Positions 56,345 through 64,000 of a stretch of DNA of 64,000 nt are shown here, piece by piece. The stretch is from Neorhodopirellula pilleata (lineage in GTDB: Bacteria > Planctomycetota > Planctomycetia > Pirellulales > Pirellulaceae). Both the position numbers and the translations under genes were made by a program. Numbering within the stretch: position 1 is the stretch's first letter; each line of letters opens with the position of its first letter. The stretch is from contig NZ_SJPM01000011.1 of assembly GCF_007859915.1 (NCBI RefSeq), positions 62,001 to 126,000 of the forward strand. The letters run 5' to 3'. The notes beneath the pieces are model-generated. The model had not been told where the DNA came from and did no database searches. It saw only the letters and a program-made list of their open reading frames with translations.

Positions 56345-57079
56345 CTAAAGACTCGGCGTCGATGCGATTTTCAATACTTGTCGCAAGTCCATCACACCGT
56401 CGTAGAGCGAACGACCGATGATCGCGGCGGGCATATTCATTGCGACCAATTTTTCAACGTCTTCGTAAGTGGTCACACCACCGCTGGCGACGAGCGGGAT
56501 GTCCGTCGCGGCGGCCATCTCGGCGAGGCCTTCAAAGTTGGGGCCTTGCATCATGCCGTCACGGGCGATGTCGGTGTAGACGATAGCGGCAATGTTGGAG
56601 GTAGCCTCTCGCAGCCTTTTCGCCAAGTCGATCGCCCGAACGTCGCTCGTTTCCAGCCACCCTTGGGTCGCGACCAATCCGTCTCGCGCGTCAATGCCGG
56701 CGGCGAGTTTGCCCGGGTGCGCGTCGCACATCGACGTGAACCACTGTGGGTCGCGACACGCCCGCGAACCGACGACCAACCTCGCCACGCCGACGTCGAT
56801 CAACGCTTCGATGGTTTCTTCGTCCCGCACCCCGCCGCCCATTTGGCAAGGCAGCCCGGTGGCTTCGACGATCCGCCGCACGGCTTCGCGGTTGGCGGTC
56901 GGATCGTCACCCCGGGCGGCATCCAGGTCGACCAAATGCAAACATTCGGCGCCGGCTTGTTGCCACTGGCGGGCGAACTCGACTGGATCGTCGCCGAAGG
57001 TCGTTTGTTGATCGTAATCCCCTTGGCGGAGCCGTACCGGTTTTCCGTGTCGCAGGTCGATCGCGGGCCAAATTTGCAT
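56345..57079 (-). CDS. hisA: Phosphoribosylformimino-5-aminoimidazole carboxamide ribotide isomerase
   Basis: A 244-residue TIM-barrel enzyme of histidine synthesis. The ATG at 57079 (MQIWPAIDLRHGKPVRL) fits the family N-terminus; the frame extends 14 codons further without support. The first catalytic Asp is in PAIDLRHG, and the phosphate-binding sites are QMGGGVRDEETI and LVASGGVTTYEDV, with YTDIARDGMMQGPN holding the second catalytic Asp. No other his gene is nearby. Confidence 0.95.
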   Translation of the reverse strand: MQIWPAIDLRHGKPVRLRQGDYDQQTTFGDDPVEFARQWQQAGAECLHLVDLDAARGDDPTANREAVRRIVEATGLPCQMGGGVRDEETIEALIDVGVARLVVGSRACRDPQWFTSMCDAHPGKLAAGIDARDGLVATQGWLETSDVRAIDLAKRLREATSNIAAIVYTDIARDGMMQGPNFEGLAEMAAATDIPLVASGGVTTYEDVEKLVAMNMPAAIIGRSLYDGVMDLRQVLKIASTPSL

Positions 57080-57122
57080 CAATAGATCCGGGGGTTGGAG
57101 GGAAGGCGGCAACGCCACCAAA

Positions 57123-57231
57123 ATACAAGCCCGACGCGCAAGCGAGTGGTTCCGCTGAGTTGCACGCGAGTTAATTTAATCGTTTCGGGTTACCATTTTG
57201 TCCGCTCCCTTGCGCTTCGGGCATGTATTCA
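57123..57231. repeat. Inverted repeat, GCGCAAGCGAG family, second copy
   Basis: TACAAGCCCGACGCGCAAGC (from 57123) faces TCCCTTGCGCTTCGGGCATG (to 57231), the same arms as at 11104-11180. The rest of the ~350-bp gap between hisA and the small membrane gene (57232-57425) shows nothing I recognise; it must hold promoters for both directions. Confidence 0.72.
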
Positions 57232-57425
57232 TGGCGTTCCGATTGCATCAAGCACGGCGATCGCTCGTTGAAAGGCCCGTGAACGATGATCCAAACGGGG
57301 GTGATTTTCAAGGCGTCGAGCGAGATTCACGACAAAACCCTGCTCCCATGACTGGCGATCCATTGCGACCGCCGGCCCGTGTCCACTACGATGCGACATC
57401 CACCGCCTCGCCGAACGTTGATTTT

Positions 57426-57617
57426 ATGCTTTCGATTTCCCCCACCTATCTGCTGTATTACCTGCCGCTGATCATCGCGATTTCGTTGGTCTTTGGCGCG
57501 ACCCGGCACGAGGATCTCAAGTTGATCCTGCGGCACGCCGCCCACACCGCACGTTGGATCACTGGTTTCATGGCCATCGTTTTCGTGGTTTTGTTAGTGA
57601 TGGATTGGATGGTATAG
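57426..57617 (+). CDS. Small membrane protein next to TrkA
   Basis: A 63-residue protein. The ATG at 57426 (MLSISPTYLLYYLPLIIA) is chosen because the upstream part of the frame is polar and reads through a repeat. Two membrane helices (YYLPLIIAISLVFGAT and WITGFMAIVFVVLLVMDWMV) flank a short basic loop. I do not recognise a family. The TrkA gene starts 3 bp after its stop, so the two are almost certainly translated from one message. Confidence 0.75.
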   Translation: MLSISPTYLLYYLPLIIAISLVFGATRHEDLKLILRHAAHTARWITGFMAIVFVVLLVMDWMV

Positions 57618-57620
57618 ACG

Positions 57621-58967
57621 ATGCGGATTCTGACACTCGGCGGCGGCACGGTCGGACGCTGGATCGCCGACATGCTGTGTCGGCGGCGTCACAGCGTCAC
57701 GTTGATTGATACCGATCCAGAAATCGTCCGATCGATCAACAGCGAATTGGACGTCCGAGCGATCGAAGGTAATGCCTCCCAAAGTACGGTGTTGTTCTCG
57801 GCCGACGTGTTGAGCGCGGACTTGTGCTTGGCTGTCACCGGCGACGACGAAGTCAACATCGTTGCGGCGAGCATGGCCAAAGCACTTGGTGCCCGCAGGG
57901 CGATTGCACGTGTCTACGCGCCGGCGTTTCGTGACTTGGCGACATTTGATTATCAACAACACTTCGGGATCGACAGTCTGCTATCCCTCGAGCAACTTTC
58001 CGCTTCCGAATTGGCCCGCGCGATTCGTAATCCCGACGCGATCCCGCTCGAACATTTCGCCCGCGGACAATTACAAGTTTATGAGATGGAGGTCGCCCCG
58101 TCGGCCATCGCTGCGGGAAAGAAATTGATGGAATTGGATCTGCCGCCGAGCGTTCGTGTCGGATCGCTGGCCCGTGAAGGACGCATGTGGATCGCCAGCG
58201 GTGCGGATGAAACGCACGTCGGTGACCGCGTCAGCCTGGTCGGAATGCCCGGCGCGATCAGCGTCGCACGCAAGGTGTTCGGCAGCGACAAACGCAAACG
58301 CAACCTCGCCAAAGTCATGATCGCCGGGGGTGGCGAAACCGGCTATCACTTGGCCAGTCTGCTCGGCCGCGAAGACTTCCGCATCGTGCTGCTCGAAAAC
58401 GATACCCACCGCTGCGAGCAACTCTCCAAATTGCTACCTCACGTTACGATCGTCAACGCGAACGCGAACCGACGCAGCGTTCTGGAGGACGAAGGCGGCG
58501 GAACGGTCGACTATTTTGTCGGTTGCACCGGCAACGACGAAAGCAACATCATGGCCGGCGTCGAAGCTCGTGAACTCGGCGCTTCGCGAGTGATGTGCGT
58601 GGTTGGTCGACCGGACTATGCCAACGTCGTCGGGAAACTCGGCATCGACCTCGCCGTCAGCGAACGCGACGTCGTCGCCCGGCAAGTATTGGGATTCCTC
58701 AACGAAGGAGCCGTGATCAGCCAAAGTAAATTGCCCAACGGTTCGATCGGTGTTTACGAATTGGAAATCCTCGAAGATTCGCCCGTCACCAAGGGATCAC
58801 TCGCCGATCTACCGTTGGCCGGCCGCTGCCTAGTCGCGGCGATTCAACGCGACGGATTCGTCCGCGTTCCCACCGCCAACGATGTTTTGAAAGTCGGTGA
58901 TATCGTTGTCGCTTTGATCGACTTGAACGATGCTGACGAAATCATGACGTTGTTTAACGCCCACTGA
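57621..58967 (+). CDS. trkA: Trk potassium uptake regulatory subunit TrkA
   Basis: A 448-residue protein with two tandem RCK units. Each has a Rossmann NAD-binding domain (MRILTLGGGTVGRWIADML at residue 1 and KVMIAGGGETGYHLASLLG at ~231, both GxGxxG-like) and a C-terminal RCK_C ligand domain. The acid that ends the second strand is present in both (IDTD, LEND). TrkA gates the TrkH/TrkG K+ channel. No trkH gene is in the window. Confidence 0.94.
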   Translation: MRILTLGGGTVGRWIADMLCRRRHSVTLIDTDPEIVRSINSELDVRAIEGNASQSTVLFSADVLSADLCLAVTGDDEVNIVAASMAKALGARRAIARVYAPAFRDLATFDYQQHFGIDSLLSLEQLSASELARAIRNPDAIPLEHFARGQLQVYEMEVAPSAIAAGKKLMELDLPPSVRVGSLAREGRMWIASGADETHVGDRVSLVGMPGAISVARKVFGSDKRKRNLAKVMIAGGGETGYHLASLLGREDFRIVLLENDTHRCEQLSKLLPHVTIVNANANRRSVLEDEGGGTVDYFVGCTGNDESNIMAGVEARELGASRVMCVVGRPDYANVVGKLGIDLAVSERDVVARQVLGFLNEGAVISQSKLPNGSIGVYELEILEDSPVTKGSLADLPLAGRCLVAAIQRDGFVRVPTANDVLKVGDIVVALIDLNDADEIMTLFNAH

Positions 58968-58973
58968 TCACGA

Positions 58974-61900
58974 ATGAATCACCGCAAGTCGACGACAGAC
59001 GTTTGGGCGGACATCGGCGGCACGTTCACGGATTGCCTTGTCAACGTTCGACAGCACGACGGCACGTGGCAACAACGCACGCTCAAGGTCCTTAGTAGCG
59101 GTCTTGTCGCGGCGGAACTGATCGCGGCGGAAACCGGCCGACTCACCGTCGCAATACCGCCAGCGTTTGTGTGCGAAGGCTTTTGGAAGTCGGCCGGTGT
59201 TTTCTCGCCCGATCATGTCAAGCTTGGCACGATCGAATCTTGCGAACTGATTCAACCCGCCGATCAGCAGGGCCGAGCTTTGGTCCGGATAAAGCTTCTG
59301 CAAACCTTTCCATCGTCACTCACACCTGGCGTTTCGTTGACTCTGGACGGTGCGATCGAAGCTCCCGTGTTGGCGACGCGGTTAATTCTCGGACTTCCGT
59401 TGACCGAGCCGTTGCCGCCCCTGCACGTTCGATTGGGAACGACCCGTGGCACCAATGCATTGTTAACGCGTGGCGGTGCCAAGACGGCCCTGTTGATTAC
59501 CAAAGGTTTTGCCGACCTGTTGGCGATCGGGACACAGAATCGACCTGAATTGTTTGCCCTCGATATCATCAAGCCGAAACCTCTGCCCGAAACGATCTTG
59601 GAAGTTCCCGGCCGCCTCGCCGCCGACGGATCGGAATTGCAACCGATCGACGTGGGACGAGTCAGGGACGCCTTGACATCATTGGCCAAGTCCCCCGATC
59701 GCCCGGAGGTCATTGCGATCTGTTTGATGCATGCCTACCAAAACGACGCGCACGAACGTCAAGTCGAAACGATTGTTCGAGAAGCCGGGTTTGACCGTGT
59801 GGTCCGGTCGAGCCAAATCGCGGCGCTGCCTCGCATCGTGCCGCGAGCCGAAACAACGACGCTTGATGCGTACCTGCAACCGGTCTTGGAAGACTACGTG
59901 CAACGTGTTGAACAACAATTCGGCGGCGAATCCAATTGCACCTTGCGGTGGATGACCAGCGGCGGGAACCTGGTCACCTCGGCCGCCTTTCGCGGACGCG
60001 AAAGCGTCTTGTCCGGCCCCGCCGGAGGCGTGGTTGCCTTGGAACAAATCGCACGGGCGATCGGCGTTCAGGGCGCCGTCGGTTTGGACATGGGCGGCAC
60101 GAGCACCGACGTGAGTCGTTACGACGGGCGGATCGGTCGTCGTCAAGAAAGCGAGATCGCCGGAATCCGCGTGCTCTCGCCGATGATGGACATTCACACC
60201 GTCGCCTCCGGTGGCGGGTCGATCTGCGGGGTGCGAGACGGTCGTCTATTCGTCGGCCCCGAAAGTGCCGGCGCGAACCCCGGACCGGCCTGCTACGGAC
60301 GCGGCGGGCCGCTGACGATCACCGATCTCAACGTGGTCTTGGGCCGACTACCGATCGACAAATTTCCATTCCGTTTGGATCTCGAGGCGTCCCGCGAAGC
60401 GCTCAAAAACGTTCATCAACAACTGCCACAGGACATCGCCACGTCTCCTGAAGAACTCGCCGAAGGTTTCTTGAAGATCGCGGTGACTGAAATGGCTGAA
60501 GCCGCGCGCGTGGTGACCACCGCCGCAGGCAACGACGTGCGAAAGATGACGCTGGTCGGCTTCGGTGGCGCCGCCGGAGGACATCTGTGCCGGGTCGCCG
60601 AGGCGCTGGAAATGGATCACGCGGTCGATCATCCGCAAGCCGGAATTCTGTCGGCGGTCGGCATCGGCAACGCACCGATCGGTCGAATCTTGGACCGACC
60701 ATGCTTGCACCTTTTGGCGAACCGTTTGCAACCAAACGATGCACCGGAAATTGAGCTGGAATCGGCCAGGACGATTCCAGGTGATGTGGCGAACAAACTC
60801 GCAACGGCGGGCGGGGACTTGCTCGCCGAATGCATTGAACGTTTGAAGAACGAAGAGCAACTTTCGTCCGATGATACCAACGAGGATCGGCTGGAGACGA
60901 GAGTCAGCGTGGACGTTCGTTATGTCGGGACCCAGTCGCCGATCGAACTCACGCTCGCTCCCATCGAATCGCTTGCCGATCGCATGGATCAACAACACGC
61001 GGCCACGTTCGGCTATGCCCGGCCGACGATGTCGATCGAAACGGTAACCTTGCGAGCGGAAGCCACCGTGCGATCGGAGGCTCGCACCTTCACTCTTGAA
61101 TCGGTACCGGACACATCGCATCGGGCCTTGCAAACCGAGGACTCTTCCCTCGCACCATCGCCTTCCTACGATCGATGCAGCTTGCGTGAAGGCGAAACCA
61201 TCGATGGGCCCGCCATCATCACTTCGCCACATTCCATCCTCGTCGTCGAATCGGGATGGACGGCAACCGTCGACGCCCGACAATGGATTCAGCTCAGACG
61301 TCACCAAACGAGCACACGCGACGCAACCAACACGCCGGCCGACAACCTCGAATCCGACAACGACGCGGTGGAAATGGAGATCATCGCGAGACGGGTGCAA
61401 GGGATCGCCGAAGCGATGGGCGAAGTGATCCGCCGGACCAGCGTCAGCGTGAACGTCAAAGAGCGACGTGATTATAGCTGTGCGGTGTTCTTGGGTGATG
61501 GTTCCCTTGTCGCCAACGCGCCCCACGTACCGGTTCATTTGGGTGCGATGGGTCACACCGTTCGCAGCATGATCGAGGCCTTCCCCGACATGCAACCGGG
61601 CGATTGTTTCATCAGCAACGATCCGTTCGCCGGCGGTTCGCATCTCCCCGATATCACCGTCGTCACTCCCGTGTTTTGCGGTTCGGCGGCGCGGTCGCCG
61701 GGCTGGCCGTGTGATTTCTTCGTGGCTTCGCGTTGTCACCATGCCGAGATCGGCGGCATGGTTCCCGGATCGATGGCACCGATGGCGACTTGTCTCGCCG
61801 ACGAAGGCGTTGTGCTACGGAACTTGCCGTTGGTGTATCAAGGGAAATCCCACCACGCGGCGATCGAGCACCGATTGTCGACCGCCCGTTATCCGTCCCG

Positions 61901-62942
61901 CAATGTTCCCGAAAACATGGCGGACATCGCCGCCGCCGAAGCCGCCGGTCGTGAAGGTGCTCGGGCGATCGAAGCCATGGCCGACTCGCTAAGCTTGCCG
62001 AGACTAACGTCGCTGTTGCGGCGGTTGCTCGACGTTGCCGGCGAAGCCACCGCGTCGTGGATCGAATCGCTCGGCGATCAACCGAAGCACTTCCGCGATC
62101 AACTCGACGATGGAACGCCCGTCGAAGTCACGCTGACTCCCGATCCAATTCAACGTCGACTCAGAATCGATTTCACCGGCACCGGTCCGGTGCATCCCCA
62201 CGGGTTCAATGCCACCCGTTCGATTGTGACCGCGGCCGTCTTGTACGTGTTACGCTGCGTCACGCCGAACGAATTGCCCCTGTGCGATGGAGTGTTGCGC
62301 CGGATCGACTTGGTCATTCCACCCGGCCTGCTTGATCCACTGGGGTCCTCGGAAGTCTCCCGTGATCGCACACCCGAGGAATGCCCGGCGGTCGTCGCGG
62401 GCAACGTCGAAACGAGCAACCGCGTCGTCGACGTACTGTTGGGAACGCTCGGCGTCGCGGCCGCCTCTCAAGGAACGATGAACAACCTGTTGATCGGCGA
62501 TCAGTCCTTCGGATACTACGAAACGATCGGAGGTGGCGCCGGAGCGACGGCGAGTCATGGTGGGGCCGATGCGGTCCACACGCACATGACCAACACCCGC
62601 ATCACGGACCCCGAAGTATTGGAGTCCCGACTACCGATCCGGTTGCGACGATTCGGCGTCCGACAAAACAGCGGTGGAGCCGGAACGCATCGCGGCGGCG
62701 ACGGAATGATCCGCGAGTTGGAGTTTCTGCGTTCGCTCACCGTCAGCATGATCACCTCACGTCGGCGAACGTCTCCTTACGGCATTGCCGGTGGCGATAA
62801 CGGGCAGCCGGGGAAACAGTTTCTCATCCAAGACGGCATCGAAACCGAATTGGATTCGTCATTCTCGATTCAAGTTCAATCCGGCGACCGCCTGCGAATC
62901 GAAACCCCCGGCGGCGGCGGTTTCGGCCCGCCCCTTTCGTAA
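58974..62942 (+). CDS. 5-oxoprolinase-type hydrolase, fused HyuA and HyuB halves
   Basis: A 1322-residue protein. The N-terminal ~750 residues are hydantoinase A/oxoprolinase-like: VWADIGGTFTDCLV (ATP-binding), LGTTRGTNALLTRGGAKTALLITKGF and GLDMGGTSTDVSRYDG. The C-terminal ~530 residues are hydantoinase B-like: RRTSVSVNVKERRDYSCAVF, GDCFISNDPFAGGSHLPDIT and RRFGVRQNSGGAGTHRGGDG. The fused form matches eukaryote-like 5-oxoprolinase, which opens 5-oxoproline to glutamate with ATP; other amide or hydantoin substrates are possible. The start is 6 bp after the trkA stop, suggesting an operon. Confidence 0.92.
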   Translation: MNHRKSTTDVWADIGGTFTDCLVNVRQHDGTWQQRTLKVLSSGLVAAELIAAETGRLTVAIPPAFVCEGFWKSAGVFSPDHVKLGTIESCELIQPADQQGRALVRIKLLQTFPSSLTPGVSLTLDGAIEAPVLATRLILGLPLTEPLPPLHVRLGTTRGTNALLTRGGAKTALLITKGFADLLAIGTQNRPELFALDIIKPKPLPETILEVPGRLAADGSELQPIDVGRVRDALTSLAKSPDRPEVIAICLMHAYQNDAHERQVETIVREAGFDRVVRSSQIAALPRIVPRAETTTLDAYLQPVLEDYVQRVEQQFGGESNCTLRWMTSGGNLVTSAAFRGRESVLSGPAGGVVALEQIARAIGVQGAVGLDMGGTSTDVSRYDGRIGRRQESEIAGIRVLSPMMDIHTVASGGGSICGVRDGRLFVGPESAGANPGPACYGRGGPLTITDLNVVLGRLPIDKFPFRLDLEASREALKNVHQQLPQDIATSPEELAEGFLKIAVTEMAEAARVVTTAAGNDVRKMTLVGFGGAAGGHLCRVAEALEMDHAVDHPQAGILSAVGIGNAPIGRILDRPCLHLLANRLQPNDAPEIELESARTIPGDVANKLATAGGDLLAECIERLKNEEQLSSDDTNEDRLETRVSVDVRYVGTQSPIELTLAPIESLADRMDQQHAATFGYARPTMSIETVTLRAEATVRSEARTFTLESVPDTSHRALQTEDSSLAPSPSYDRCSLREGETIDGPAIITSPHSILVVESGWTATVDARQWIQLRRHQTSTRDATNTPADNLESDNDAVEMEIIARRVQGIAEAMGEVIRRTSVSVNVKERRDYSCAVFLGDGSLVANAPHVPVHLGAMGHTVRSMIEAFPDMQPGDCFISNDPFAGGSHLPDITVVTPVFCGSAARSPGWPCDFFVASRCHHAEIGGMVPGSMAPMATCLADEGVVLRNLPLVYQGKSHHAAIEHRLSTARYPSRNVPENMADIAAAEAAGREGARAIEAMADSLSLPRLTSLLRRLLDVAGEATASWIESLGDQPKHFRDQLDDGTPVEVTLTPDPIQRRLRIDFTGTGPVHPHGFNATRSIVTAAVLYVLRCVTPNELPLCDGVLRRIDLVIPPGLLDPLGSSEVSRDRTPEECPAVVAGNVETSNRVVDVLLGTLGVAAASQGTMNNLLIGDQSFGYYETIGGGAGATASHGGADAVHTHMTNTRITDPEVLESRLPIRLRRFGVRQNSGGAGTHRGGDGMIRELEFLRSLTVSMITSRRRTSPYGIAGGDNGQPGKQFLIQDGIETELDSSFSIQVQSGDRLRIETPGGGGFGPPLS

Positions 62943-62954
62943 AGCCTGCGGCGT

Positions 62955-63051
62955 GTTGATTTAGTGGATTAAGCAATTCTTGTGAGCCGATGGCGCTAGC
63001 CACGGGCCTCAAATGTCGGCTTATTTGCTGTAAAGCCCGCAGCTAGCGGAC
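62955..63051. repeat. Degenerate copy or fragment of the composite repeat element
   Basis: It opens with TGTTGATTTAGTGG (62955), the same end sequence as the neighbouring complete element, and contains GTGAGCCGATGGCGCTAGCC, related to the segment beside copy B near 34421. The right part (GCCCGCAGCTAGCGGAC) runs straight into the left end of copy D. Confidence 0.6.
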
Positions 63052-63159
63052 TGTTGATTTAGTCCTCATCGAAACCCGAAGCGTCAGCGAGGGATACATA
63101 CAAGGGACTTAATGGCGATGAATCCCTCGCTCACGCTTCGGGTTACGATTAAATCAACA
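63052..63159. repeat. 108-bp composite repeat element, copy D (CCCGAAGCG core)
   Basis: Ends TGTTGATTTAGTCC and CGATTAAATCAACA. The core arms AACCCGAAGCGTCAGCGAGG (from 63073) and CCTCGCTCACGCTTCGGGTT (to 63144) pair with one mismatch. The remaining ~240 bp up to the DUF1552 start at 63403 shows no gene. Confidence 0.82.
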
Positions 63160-63402
63160 CGCCGCAAGCCGCAGGATTCGCTATTTGCGTGCAACATTCT
63201 GGGGAGGTACACTTGCGTAAGGCTTTTGCATCCGTTTTCAATTCCTACCCCTTTTTCCGCACAATTTGACGATCGGTTTCGAACCGATGTCGACCCACCC
63301 CTGCGGACGATGCTGCCGAGCGAATGCCTGAGACCACGGATCCGCTTGATTGCGTGCCATCGTATTAACCATCGACCACCCATCTCTTACTAGGGATCGA
63401 TC

Positions 63403-64000
63403 ATGCTCAATCGAAGAAACTTGTTGCAATCCATGGCCGCGGGAGCCGGTGCCGCGTTCGGTGGTCCCCTCATTTCTCAGCGGATGATGGCATCGACCGT
63501 GAGCAACACGACCCCTAAGCGGATCGTATTCTTTATGCAGAACCAAGGATTCGATCCGAAGACCTGCATTCCGGCGGGAATGAAGAACGGTGGTTCGCTG
63601 GCGAAGGTCAAACTTCCCGAACCGATTAGTCCGTTGGAGCCTTACAAAGAGCGCATGCACATCATCAATGGATTGCACGGCGTTCACACAAGTCCCTCCC
63701 ACAGCGCGTTCTTTGGCGCTCTGGGCGGTTATCGCGGGAGCGATGGCGTGCCACCGAGCGGCCCGACGATCGACTACGAGTTGAGCAATGTGTTGCCTCA
63801 AACGCTGCTGCCCCATCTTTGCATCGGGATGGACTCGATCGAGAACATGAAGACCAAGCCGACCATCGCGACATTGTCGGCCAGCGGTGCGGGGCAACCG
63901 ATCTTCATGTACTCCAATCCGAACCATCTTTATCAAATGCTTTACGGCGGGATTTCCACGGGGGACATCCGCCGACAACACGAAGCAAGATCAAGCCTGT
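63403..64000 (+). CDS. DUF1552 family exported protein, 3' end missing
   Basis: The frame opens at the ATG at 63403 and runs without a stop to the window end (199 codons seen). The N-terminus is Tat-like (MLNRRNLLQSMAAGAGAAFG), followed by TPKRIVFFMQNQGFDPKTC and MHIINGLHGVHTSPSHSAFFGALGGY, the DUF1552 pattern also seen in the gene at 3308. A DUF1592-type partner may lie just beyond the window or be elsewhere. Function unknown. Confidence 0.88.
   Translation, partial: MLNRRNLLQSMAAGAGAAFGGPLISQRMMASTVSNTTPKRIVFFMQNQGFDPKTCIPAGMKNGGSLAKVKLPEPISPLEPYKERMHIINGLHGVHTSPSHSAFFGALGGYRGSDGVPPSGPTIDYELSNVLPQTLLPHLCIGMDSIENMKTKPTIATLSASGAGQPIFMYSNPNHLYQMLYGGISTGDIRRQHEARSSL

Noticed and set aside
57198..57425. 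Longer N-terminus for the small membrane protein
   Set aside because: The extra 76 residues are polar, begin inside an inverted repeat, and precede an ATG followed directly by a membrane helix.

Overview
The window looks like chromosomal DNA of a planctomycete, most likely of the Rhodopirellula/Pirellulaceae type. This rests on lineage-typical families: a DUF1592/DUF1588/DUF1585 protein (cut by the left edge), two DUF1552 proteins (one cut by the right edge), a DUF1559 pseudopilin-like protein, and a giant secreted protein with the LEDRRMLA-type N-terminus and a C-terminal dockerin. Gene order is otherwise that of a scattered bacterial chromosome: short operons, many single genes, and intergenic islands of palindromic repeats. 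I saw no tRNA, rRNA, CRISPR, phage or plasmid genes.

Layout. 1-4.7 kb: a DUF1592-DUF1552 pair split by a REP-associated tyrosine transposase (RAYT) and its REP palindromes, including a tandem array. 4.7-11.6 kb: a secreted esterase-like protein, a telomere-like hexamer hairpin, then on the minus strand UbiD-like decarboxylase, tyrS, ispD and rpsT. 11.8-16.7 kb: a fused cobA-hemD, a CMD-family protein coupled to a secreted esterase, and leuA behind a leucine-rich leader peptide and an intrinsic terminator (a transcription attenuator). 17.2-25.0 kb: DUF1559 protein, the 2020-residue dockerin protein, DUF1289 and a small membrane protein. 25.2-31.3 kb: signalling, with an ANTAR regulator that has a dead receiver domain and a 1757-residue CheB-CheR-PAS/LOV-histidine kinase-receiver hybrid. 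31.4-34.4 kb: a three-gene set that reads as phospholipid-to-betaine-lipid remodelling (PlcP-like phosphoesterase, BtaA, BtaB). 34.6-45.7 kb, minus strand: AAA+ ATPase with DUF3686, flotillin, MgtE and a UbiB kinase. 45.8-47.3 kb: an orphan ABC permease. 47.5-53.8 kb, minus strand: a five-gene exopolysaccharide cluster. 54.0-62.9 kb: methyltransferase, thyA, hisA with a small hydrolase, TrkA with a small membrane protein, and a fused 5-oxoprolinase. 63.4 kb to the end: a second DUF1552 protein.

The most interesting items are the leuA attenuator (possibly with a leaderless leader peptide), the plcP-btaA-btaB operon, the LOV photosensor motif in the chemotaxis-kinase hybrid, the RAYT/REP module, and a family of intergenic elements of almost constant length (106-108 bp) that share their ends but carry different palindromic cores. 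Functions are assigned from reading translated sequence and recalled family motifs; no database search was run.
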